Below, piece after piece: positions 46,777 to 56,400 of a stretch of 64,000 nucleotides of DNA. This stretch comes from Pachyseris speciosa (Eukaryota; Cnidaria; Anthozoa; Scleractinia; Pachyseridae): positions 1,902,501 to 1,966,500 of the forward strand of contig JAEMWC010000021.1 of the NCBI GenBank assembly GCA_016490735.1, read 5' to 3'. Each line of letters opens with the position of its first letter. Position 1 is the first letter of the stretch. The notes below the pieces were generated by a model that saw only the letters and a program-made list of their open reading frames with translations, had not been told where the DNA came from and made no database searches. Both the position numbers and the translations under genes were made by a program.

Positions 46777-48337
46777 GTACCGGGCCATAACTATTGAGAT
46801 GCCTATTGGATGCCAAAAGGTTGCTTTGGTTCATATGAAGGTTGTGTGCGTTTAGTTTTTCGGCTATGACGATGGTTTTCAGCGATTTTCTTCTCATGTA
46901 TGGTTCGTCCGCAACGTCATCGAATGAACAGACCTTTATTCTGTGTGTCCTATTTTTCTGACTATATTTTGAGTACCAAAAAGCGAAGATTAGTTCTTGA
47001 ATTCACTTCACCTCCATTTGTTACCGGGGATGGTACTTACTTTCAACCTCCAAGCTTGAGTCTGCGAGAAGGCAAGCGGAACGTTGACGTTAGTATTAGA
47101 TCGTGGCTAGCGCAATTAAAGCTGTCTTAGAATCAATAAACGAAAACTACAGTGTACTTCGCTATTTTAATTTACTTGGTATCGCCATTTCCACTTTGGA
47201 CTTACTACTTGATAGCACAGCTATTAACAACCTACGAGACAGCTGTAAATGTATCACTCCTATATAACGACAATTGAACAGTTTTAAGTCTAGTCGACTG
47301 CAAGTGCATCAGCAGTTCAACAAACGACTTTATCTTAGTAAACAATAATGCCTTTTCGTGGGAAAACTATTTTTAAAACTTCATACAAAGTGGCTGAAAC
47401 TGATGAAAACAAACCCTTGCACTCGGGGGAGAGGGGGAGGACTACTCCCTATAATGTACTTTTCGGGGCTGCTTCGACCGGAAGGTGTACCTTTTCTAAA
47501 CCAGAGGTAAATGAAAGGGTAGGGTGTTTCACAAGTTGAGGTATGGAAAAGGGGCGGGAAAACTGTCATTTAATCATTTAATACGAAATGAAAAGGCTCA
47601 TCAATGTATCTAGAAGAGACGCACCTAACAGCTGGTCCTTTTCACAAAAAGCATATTTAGAGGTAACCTCGACGTTCGTTAAAAGTTACCGGCAAGGCGT
47701 TATGAAGGCGACAAAGAAAAGCAAACTTATTTTCATGCACGGGCAATTCACTTCTTAACGCTGCTACCGTTGAGTTGTTTGAAAACTTCAATGCGGAAAA
47801 ATAATAATTTGTTGAACTTAAAAATTAGCTCGACTTGTCATCACAGCTAATCAAAGCGTAATAAATTACAAGAGTGTGTGGAATCTGACATTCAGTTTCA
47901 TAAAAAAAATCCTCAATATTTCCTCTTTTCGTGTGTTTTTAACGCTTCTCTGAGTTCCCAAAACCCGTTTGAAGCGATAATCTTCTCAGCTGTTGGTCCG
48001 CACCGTCATTTAATGAACAATTACTCTTTTCCTGTGTGTTCTGTTTTGCGGACTACATTTTAACTATCAAAAAGTAAACAATTGATCTGTAACTTCACCT
48101 CATCTTAAAGGTTCTGTTAGACGAGTTGAGGTATAGAAAAGGTTAAGGAAAACTGCCATTCAGGTATTCATTAACGTTACCGTGTACATTCAGGGTATAA
48201 ATTTTTTGATTTTTTTTTTCCTTTTTTTTTTTTTGTCATAAAAATGAACTTTTGATTGCGATCTTTCAAGAAAAAGAAAAACATAATTCAAAACGAGTGA
48301 AAAGTCGCCGAGAACTAAACATTGTAACCTGTTTGCA

Positions 48338-48364
48338 CTAATAATAATAATAATAATCATAATC

Positions 48365-48395
<31 letters not shown>

Positions 48396-48397
48396 TA

Positions 48398-48433
<36 letters not shown>
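48338..48433 (+). repeat. Interrupted (AAT)n microsatellite
   Basis: AAT units with CAT and AAC interruptions span about 95 bases, in contrast to the pure tracts in the array, suggesting an older locus. A T-rich homopolymer lies just before it (48,208-48,236). Confidence 0.9.
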
Positions 48434-48436
<3 letters not shown>

Positions 48437-48554
48437 TATTTACCCACGTGTCACCTAGGAGCTGAAAACTCGTTTAAAAGTGAACTGGACGAGCTGAAAG
48501 TTTGTTTTGAAAGCTCGTCTGAACGAGCTGAAAGCTCGTTTAAACGTGACTGAA

Positions 48555-48638
48555 CTAGCCTCCCACGCAATCGTTGTCAGGGAACTAGTATTTCACCTCC
48601 TTTACGAGTCCTCTCAAAACGACTGCGTGGGAGGCTAC
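48555..48638. repeat. Small inverted repeat, TAGCCTCCCACGCA ends
   Basis: TAGCCTCCCACGCA (48,555 on) faces TGCGTGGGAGGCTA (ending near 48,638) around a 55-base loop. Direct repeats of ACGAGCTGAAAGCTCGTTTAAACG precede it (48,460-48,550). Probably a fold-back repeat. Confidence 0.6.
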
Positions 48639-48790
48639 ACTTGCACCAGGTGTAAACAATGACAGTATATTGATACGAATGTAGCCAACCGGAGCAAATT
48701 GCACGGGAAATATTGGATGCGAAAGAGTTGCTTTTCATGAGTTGCTTCCTGAAGGTTGTGCGCGTTTAGTTTTTCGGCTATGACAATTAG

Positions 48791-49883
48791 TCTAGTAAAC
48801 TTATTATCAAAGCCGGAGAATATGCGACAAAATGATAAACTAGTGAACTGTTTGGCGCACGAGTGTTTGCGTGGAGATAAAGTATACCTACCTACCTGCC
48901 TACGCGGAAAATTTCAACAGTAGGTTACCGGAAGAAAAGTTAGCGTAAATTGATTGGCCGATCGTCGATGGAGATGTATGGGGGCGGTGTTTGTTTGTGC
49001 ACGGTAGTGAAAAATTTTTTCAAGCGTTGTCTGTTTTCGCAAAGTTAATTCTTGTCTTCAAGGGGACACCTTCAAGAGTTACAACTCAAGGGCGATTTCT
49101 TCGATTTCGGTCAAATTTGGCCGGACACTCTCGCTAGATTAACTTATATTAAAAAAAAAGAAAAAAAAAAACCTGTTGGGGAATAAGATCATTCAGAAAT
49201 GTTGTGCAGTGAGAGCCATTTCCGTGCGGTCACTCCGTATTTTTTCTAGTGAATTTGAAAATGCTCTGTAACTTTGGAACACAATAGAATAAAGGAAATC
49301 CGCAACACGTTTGTTTTAGCTTCTGGGTTCCAGACTCTGAGAAAAACATCAAATTCCTTTAACACAAAAAGCTGATTTAGTTATAGCTTTCCAAAGATGA
49401 TGCAAACCTCCGAGTTTAGACTCATCGGAACATTCAGTAATTCATTTTCTTACAAACTTAAGGAAATATTCGAATAGCTACTTCAATTAGCTTTAATTTG
49501 ATATAGGATTTATGGTATCTGGGCTGCAATCGAGAGCCGCTACAACCCTTAGATTAGAAACACCCCTGAAGGTACACGGTAACCTTAAAGCATTTTTAGT
49601 GGTTACGTTGACGGTCGTATAAATTCACCGGAAAGACGTTACGATCAATGCTGCAAAGAAAATCAGTTGCTGTTTGAGTGAGTATCTTGACTGTCGCCAC
49701 GACATGAACTGAATGACGAATATCATATTGTTTGGTTGACATCTACTGGTAACATTGAGGATCTGTTCATATGGGGGTGTCATTTTTCAAGGGTAGAAAA
49801 AGGGAAGCAGTGTTTTTATTGTAGATACATAAGAGAGGTACCATTTTCGATGGAAGGTGTATAAAAGAGGTATCTTCAATCAC
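48791..49883. other. Non-repetitive intergenic stretch, no gene seen
   Basis: I see no coding frame with a recognisable domain. There is an A-rich homopolymer (49,151-49,172) and CTAC-type words near 48,890. The end (49,775-49,870) resembles a dispersed repeat tail. Confidence 0.5.
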
Positions 49884-50132
49884 CATACATTTTGATTGTA
49901 GTCAATTTCAGAGCGACATTGAACAATTTACGCTTCCTTTGTCAGTCTTTTAATGCAAAATTTCCCTTCCTTTTATATCTTGGCTCTTCTTCTTTTCTCG
50001 GAAATCGTAATTTTCATGATTAATTGGTAATAAGACTTCGTGTCGTCCAACTCTGTAATCACACTCGTGATTAACAAATCGGACCGCTCCCGCTACAGAG
50101 AGAATTGGACTCCACTCGGTCCTACTACCATT
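49884..50132 (-). mobile_element. Diverged partial copy of the composite fold-back repeat
   Basis: Reverse complement of about 29,714-29,990: the TGGTAATAAGACTTCGTGTCGTCC hairpin and the CTCGGAAATCGTAATTTTCATG segment are recognisable, with many substitutions and indels. The right half of the element is absent. It shows that the family is dispersed outside the array. Confidence 0.7.
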
Positions 50133-51647
50133 ATTTATTGTATTGTGATGATTAAGCCGTCCTTTTTCACTAAAGTCTCAACTGTCCGATTTTCAAATAA
50201 TTTAAATCCGAAACGTTTTTGGAACATTAACTGATTTAGCCTCCAATAACAAGCTTCCCTGTAAGAATGAGCCCTTGGCGGAAAGAGGACAACAAAAAAG
50301 TTCTTTGAACATCCTTAAGGCAAGGGCTCAGTTAGATTCTGTCAAAAGTTTGCGGCAGTTAATCTCGTAATAGCTCAGAGCGGCTTTGTACATTTGCAGA
50401 GGAGGGACGAAGGTCAACTGACAATCGGTCGAGTTATTAGCAATATGCGAATAATGCCGACGGGTTTATCTTATTTCAAACTTTAAAAATTTACAGAAAG
50501 TAAGCTGGTTTGTTGAACATCATTATTTCATCTCATATTTCTAGAGTTCACTGTTTAAGTAATTAAATTTGTCATTTAATATTTTGACGTGTCGTTGACG
50601 CTGTCGTCACCCTCTGTGCCTCGGCTTTGATTTCCGCGGAAACTATGTCAATAATTTATGTTTAAATATGATGCATTATACAAGTCAAAGTGACAGATTG
50701 TCTCTGCCTTCTGCAACTGTTGCTTGAAAGATAAGGGAAACAAGAGTACCAAAAGGCTCTACAGTTCTAATTCAGTACGATTCGAATCCATGAAAGCTTG
50801 ACAGAGTCAGAACCAGGGTACTACTGAATCGTCAACAGATATTCATATGCCAGTCTCCCTTTCTTTCTCTGATCTTTTCCCCAAAGCAAATCGCAGGAGT
50901 GAAACAGAAAAAAAAATTACCTTTCTTGATAACACAGACGTGCTGAAATAATGCGAGAAAAATAAGAGCTTCTTAACAAGTTAACCTTTCTTGAGAGTCA
51001 CTGAGCAAGGGAATCAACACTGGAATATTGCTAAGGCAAGTCGTTCTTCGTCATGAAAGCGGGTACTTGGCAAAGGAAGCAGAAAATCCCTTCCTCCACT
51101 GCCGTTGTGCCCACGAGACTTATGGAAATTTGCGACAAAATCCTTCTAACAGTGAGAGGGTAAACAGCAAAAATTTCTCGAATCCAAATTTAATTAGCAT
51201 CCACATGAGCAGTAATTCTCCATAGCAGCGAAGGACGCGAAATCGATGTTCCTTGATCAAATCTGAGAACGAGGAAGTAGTAGGAAGTCCTCAAAATTTC
51301 AGATCTATTACTTAATGTACCATGGGAGGACATTTCTCTTTCAAAATATGTGGTCTAAACGTTTCGTTAGCTAAAGATATAACAATTATTAAATGACTAC
51401 TTTCGGGGAGAGCAAAACTATTTCAAGTTTTAAAACATCAGTCAGAGAGTTTGGCGCGAAATGCATATCATATGTGCACTTACTAAATAGATCTACTACT
51501 GAGAAAAATTTTCAAATGATCAACGTCTCACAGCCCTACTTTTGACAGCCGCTACTGGCGACAACTACATTTTGTTCAAAGCATATTTTAGTATGCTGAC
51601 CATTCAAACGGGATGAAATCAAGGGTAGTCTGAGAAGGCATGTTGAA
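50133..51647. other. Intergenic stretch, no gene seen
   Basis: No open frame here has recognisable motifs. Composition is AT-rich and without obvious tandem structure. Confidence 0.5.
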
Positions 51648-52340
51648 TTTTGGCGAAGTATAGGTGCTCCTAAGTTTATATCATCGGTGACTTAGAAGGG
51701 ATAAAGCTTGCCTTTCGCCGGCAAACAGTCCCGGGGTATGTGTCTAGAAACAACAATTCCGCCTTAAGCCATTCAGAATTTGTAGAAGATTCGGTTGTAG
51801 AGCTCTTACACTCGGACAGGGTAGTAGAAGTTCCGGATCCCCCGTACGTCGTGAACCCTTTGAGTGTGTCTATTCAACCTTACGGGAAAAAGAGATTAAT
51901 CCTTGACCTTCTTTACGTCAATAATTTTCTAATTAAGCACAAAGTCAAGACTGGAAGATTGCCTTATCTTATTTTCAAAAGGGGGCTTCGACCTCAAGAG
52001 TGGACATTCACCCGACCATCAGACATTCTAAGGATTTGCTTGGAAATTCCCGGGTGCTTTGTCATTTAGGTACTTTCATTTTACCGTCCTGCCGTTTGGT
52101 TTGTCACCCGCCTGTTATATTTTCACAAAATGTCTCAAACCACTCGAGAACTATTGGAGGATTAACGGGGTCAATTTTGCTTTATTTCTTGATTATTGAT
52201 CGCATCTCCTGCCTGAGTGCAATCTTCGCTGCTAAAATTCGTCAGCTGCCACGTTAATCTCCGCTCAAGACTACAGCGGATCACGGAGTAAAACGTCTCC
52301 TTTGAAAAAGAACACGAACGAAGTAATATTTTCCTTGGAA
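51648..52340 (+). pseudogene. Reverse-transcriptase fragment, frameshifted retroelement relic
   Basis: Frames joined by eye give FWRSIGAPKFI, then SALSHSEFVEDSVVELL, VVNPLSVSIQPYGKKRLILDL, and after frameshifts FTVLPFGLSPACYIFTK and ALFLDY. These match the order of RT palm motifs in the retroelement RTs abundant in cnidarians (DIRS- or Gypsy-like). The LPFGLSPA box is near 52,090. The catalytic FLDD-type motif reads FLDY and is followed by a stop, so the enzyme is dead. There is no protease, RNase H or integrase part. An internal stop lies near 51,692. Confidence 0.75.
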
Positions 52341-53418
52341 GGTTGTCGGTAAGCCAGATAAAACGATGTTAGGCGAAGCTTAGGAGAATAATGAAAACAA
52401 TGGTGTGCAATCGGACCATGTCTGGCTGTACAGATCGAGCGAGCCGAAACTTTTCACATCCAACTCACAATTATTAAATAACAAACAAAACAGAACAAAA
52501 TTTATCAACTGAATTAACAGTTTCCTTGTACTACATTGTGATCTTATGAAAGTCTAAATACTGCACTTGACTGCTTTGGCGTGAACGTGATGGAATGTAA
52601 TGTCTACTACTTTGGGACTTTACATGTACCTGTCCAACCGTATCAAATTTAACGGGACGGTTTTAGTTTTCAGAAATTTCTGAGGTTCTTGCGCAGAAAT
52701 TGAACATATTCATCAACAACTTAGCGCAGTTCCAGCATCAGTGTGATAAGTCAACTAAAACTGTGTGGCGAGATCTGGAAGACAGAAACCAGTGAAATTC
52801 TCTATAGTGTTCTAACGTGACGCAGTGAATTGCAAGCTTATGCAAACAGTCGAGTTCTTTCTTCACTGCACTTTTCCCTGTCAAAACTGCGTCGGATTAG
52901 ATTAGAGTGAAATAACTTAGCACGATAGGGACACAGAAAAAATACATTTTTGTTCGAAGGCTTCCAGTAACACTTGCCAAACGGTTTTAAGCAAATCTGA
53001 CAGACAAGCGTAATGAGAACTGATGGCGGACAATATTCACGCACTACCACCTATCAAAAATGTCCCAATCGAGCGAGCAATTGATTCATCAAAACATTTC
53101 GCATCCTACCCACCACTATCAAATACTTTGAATATTAGGTTTCACTTACCAAAAAATGAATAAAGGATACTGAACGTCTACAGCGGCGCAGCTCGATCTG
53201 CTGACGAAGGATCGATGGAGCTTCATCAACAACACAGCGGAAGCGATGGGATGGGCGTCACACTAGAAAATCTTCGTTCCCCTAGTCCTGCGGTTCGTGT
53301 CCAAGTGATTTTGGCCGCTAAGAGGCTGGGAGCAAGTCGGCCATATTGTGGAAAAATTTTCACGTGCTGGAAAGATTTGTCTTATTACGAACCATAAAAC
53401 AAACAAAAAGATAATAAC
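52341..53418. promoter_or_regulatory. GNL3 upstream region, possible divergent promoter
   Basis: No gene is called here. The 250 bases before the GNL3 ATG include GC-richer sequence (53,170-53,345). On the - strand a perfect donor GTAAGT (53,144-53,149) follows an open 25-codon frame beginning at an ATG near 53,226 (MKLHRSFVSRSS...). This might be the first exon of a divergent gene, but nothing else confirms it. Confidence 0.3.
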
Positions 53419-53431
53419 CATGGTTCGACCG
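53419..53431 (+). CDS. GNL3: GNL3 exon 1 (coding part), residues 1-4
   Basis: ATG in ACCATGG context encodes MVRP plus one base, followed by donor GTAAGTTT. The first intron is only 69 bp. Length and sequence match the short first coding exon expected from the conserved M-x-R-P-K start. Confidence 0.85.
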
Positions 53432-56400
53432 AGTAAGTTTCTCGATCTATCTTCTGGACAAACGATTTTCCAGAGTGCTAATGTGTGACATTTCTTTTAG
53501 AAAAACAGAGCAAACGGATGACCGCGCACAAAAGATACAAGATACAGAGAAAGGTTTGTACACAACGCGCGTTTTGAAGCAAATAATTAAAGTTACAGTA
53601 ACTGAACTGGTGCTGAAAACCGGGATGGGGACAGGGGTTGTGAAACTCCTGTTCCCCTCACTTTTATCACCTGACTCCCGCCCTTTTCAGTCCTCCTCCT
53701 GTCATCTGTAAATTAGGAGACTAAAAACAGGCATGTGCTAAAAGCCAGACGATGGATTCTGGACGATGGACGATGGATTATGGACGACGGACGATATGCC
53801 GGTGTCGATTTTGTAGCAAATCAGGGCATGAACACGAAATTCAAATTCGTCACAGAATCGCGGGCAAAATGAATAGACGAAGGACGATGGACGCCAGACA
53901 AGCTAAGGGCAAAATTTGTCACATAATCTTTAAGAATATCAGTTGTCACATAATCTTTAGGAATATCAATTGTCACACAGTCTTTAGGGTTATCAGTTGT
54001 CACATAATGTCACATAAGTTATTAGAGACTACACGCAGTCCGTAGCAGTATGAGGCATTCATGACGCGGTAGAACCCTATCCCATACGGCAAACACATGT
54101 TATGTACGGCTTGTAATCCAGGCTATGTGGCCCGTAGGGAGGTAGCTACAAGCGATCACAACTTAGTTTTTGAGCTGTTTTGGTCTAACCTTTCCACAAG
54201 CGTCATAAGTTTGATTTCCAGTGTAACGAAATAAATGAGTGAATCTCAATTGTCTGGTTGTGCTTGTTCTGTCAGAGATTCTATTCTATTTCACCGTTTT
54301 TTCCTTTTTATTACTTGAAATTTAGATGCCAACATGTCAATACTGCCGTCATAACACATATCTGACCATACTCTACTAACTATGCCGGATCTGACATTGC
54401 AGACATTCATTTATTCGTTTTTACCCGCAATTTGACAAATTTTGGTGTTAATGTGATGTTCCGTCACAAACTCGACACTGGTATATCGTCTAATGTCTAA
54501 TGTCATCTGATTGTAAGTCCGCTAATGCTAATGTTGAGGCCGAGATTTGAAACAAAATATGACATAAAAATAGAACATTCTCAGGCTTAGCCAAATTGTA
54601 TGTGTTCTTATAAAAATGAGTGTATTTTTACAATGGAGCATCGAAGGAAAAAAATGAACTGTAATACTCCCGGTTCGTGGAAAACGAAAGCTTAACCAAA
54701 ACAGCTCAAAAACTAAGGTGGGATCCCTTGTAGCCACCTTCCTACGGGCCACATAGCCTTGATTACCAGCCGTTCATGACATGTGTTTGCAGTATGGGGT
54801 ACGGTTCTACCGCGTCATGCATGCTTACTGCGGACTGCGCACAGTCTCTAATAACTCATGTGACATTGTGTGACAACTGATATCCTCAAAGATTGTGTGA
54901 CCAATTTTGCCCTCGTCGGGCATCCATCATCCTTCGTCTATTTATTTTTGGAATATACATGTAATATTTTTGCCCGAATTATAATTTCGTGTTCATGTCA
55001 CGTTTTGCCACAAAATCAACACTGGTATATCGTCCATCGTCCATTGTCTATCGTCCATCGTCTATCGTCCAGATTTTAGCACATGCCGGCTACAAGGGAT
55101 CCCACCTTAGCTTTTGAGCTGTTTTGGTTAAGCTTTTGTTTTCCACGGGCCGGGAGTAACAGTTCATTTTTCTCCTTCAATGCTCCATTGTAAAAATACA
55201 CTCATTTTTACAAGAACACTTACAATTTGGCTAAGCCTGAGAATGTTCTATTTTTATCTCATATTTTGTTTCAAATCTCGGCCTCAACATTAGCATTAGC
55301 GGACTTACAATCGGATGACATTAGACATTAGATGATATACCAGTGTCGAGTTTGTGACGAAACATCACATTAACACGAAATTTGTCTCTTGTATATCGTC
55401 CATCGTCCATAATCCATCGTCCATCGTCTATCGTCCAGAATCAATCATCTGGGTTTTAGCACATGCCTTAAAAACACATCCAAGTCATACTAATTAGTAT
55501 AAATCTACTAGCGTTCTATCACGAATGCCATTCTCTGATTGGCTACGCTACTCACTATCTATTTAGCAAATAGATTCCATGTTGCCGTGCGTCTGTTCAG
55601 TAATAGATCACAGATGACGTCAAAATGTGGTAAAAACAAAGAAGTGGCACACGAGCTGCAGGCGGTTGTATCACTGATGTTTTTACGACATTTTGACGTC
55701 TTCTGTGATCTATTACTGAACAGACGTATGGCAACATGGAATCTATTTGTTTTATATAATAAAGAAATAAAATGCAAGCGAAAAACTTGTCTATTTTCAC
55801 ATTTCTGGAAAAATAGTTGCAGTGATGACGTAATCTGTACATCTGTCCTCTAATAGATCATAGCTAAGAACCAATCACAACATGCAAACTATTCACCTTA
55901 TTATAATTATCATCTGTGATAGATACAGTAGTGTAGTGAGTAGAGTTCTCAACAAAATGGCGGCGGCTTCTTCGCGTTTTCGAAGTGTATGCGAGGAGGA
56001 TTTAGATAATTTACTTGTTTAGTTTTGAACGTCTAGTAGATTAATATACTGAAACAATTAGATTATTTGCTCTCGATTTCTATTCGTGATAGCTGATTTG
56101 GACTGTGCCCTTTATCAGCTATCGCGCTCATAATCTAATTGTTAATTAGACTCAATAGAACGGTCTTTTGACGACATAATATTTAAGATTTTTTTGTAAC
56201 CAAATCACAATTATACTCAGCCTTGGCCGTCTTGCTGATCCCTTTGACTTTTATGTGGGACCCTTGTGCAGTCATGTCACTTGACATCTTGTGACCTATT
56301 TTATTTCAGAGCTTCTTCAGTCTAGCTGGATTTCCACATGCCTGTCATCAATGTTACCGGTATATTTATTTATCTCAATGCCTCTTGTTTTTAATTTGTA

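Larger units (their letters stand above)
1..46951. repeat. Nested tandem and inverted repeat array
   Basis: Nearly all of this stretch consists of copies of a few units (A, B arms, C, D, E) in direct and inverted orientation. The layout is A(-) x2, B-E-B, A(+) x3, D, C, deleted E, B arm, A(+) x3, D, C, E, a spacer, then in inverted order E, C, D, A(-) x6, B arm, E, C, D. Signs give the sense strand of the microexon in each unit. Copies differ by few substitutions, by microsatellite length and by indels, so the array is recent and still changing. The right edge is sharp: homology to the copy near 32,150 stops at about 46,951. The left edge lies outside the window. Confidence 0.95.
43272..46951 (-). 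repeat. D unit, copy 4, inverted, truncated at array edge
   Basis: It parallels 28,324-32,000 and ends within the segment that elsewhere continues GTTAGCGTTATCG. Microexons are at 44,090 and 46,563. The donor-only relic recurs near 43,705. Confidence 0.85.
46952..48790. repeat. Decayed relics of D-type sequence outside the array
   Basis: 47,990-48,110 is a diverged copy of 46,915-47,015 (shared words AATGAACA, CTGTGTGT and AACTTCACCTC). 47,821-47,935 is a diverged copy of the D segment near 45,470 (CAAAGCGTAATAAAT, TTTCCTCTTTTCGTG). 48,725-48,787 resembles the GTTGTGTGCGTTTAGTTTTTCGGCTATGAC segment of D. 47,397-47,580 carries GAAAGGGTAGGG-type words that I associate with another dispersed coral repeat. 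No gene is supported; open frames are short and lack domains. Confidence 0.6.

Noticed and set aside
10066..46897. Frames with poly-Leu, poly-Tyr, poly-Asn or poly-Gln
   Set aside because: These are translations of (TTA)n and (TTG)n microsatellites and change with tract length.
1..46951. CRISPR array or bacterial origin of the repeats
   Set aside because: Units are 1-4 kb with introns, microsatellites and MITEs; there are no short regular spacers or cas genes.
1..46951. The whole palindrome as a simple assembly artefact
   Set aside because: The arms differ in unit number, private insertions and point changes. A haplotype mis-join is still possible and is listed as a refuting test.
46900..47130. 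76-residue frame across the array edge
   Set aside because: It begins inside repeat sequence and continues into flank with no recognisable domain or splice support.
55539..55853. Overlapping + and - strand frames of 72-104 residues
   Set aside because: They are mirror translations of a fold-back MITE.
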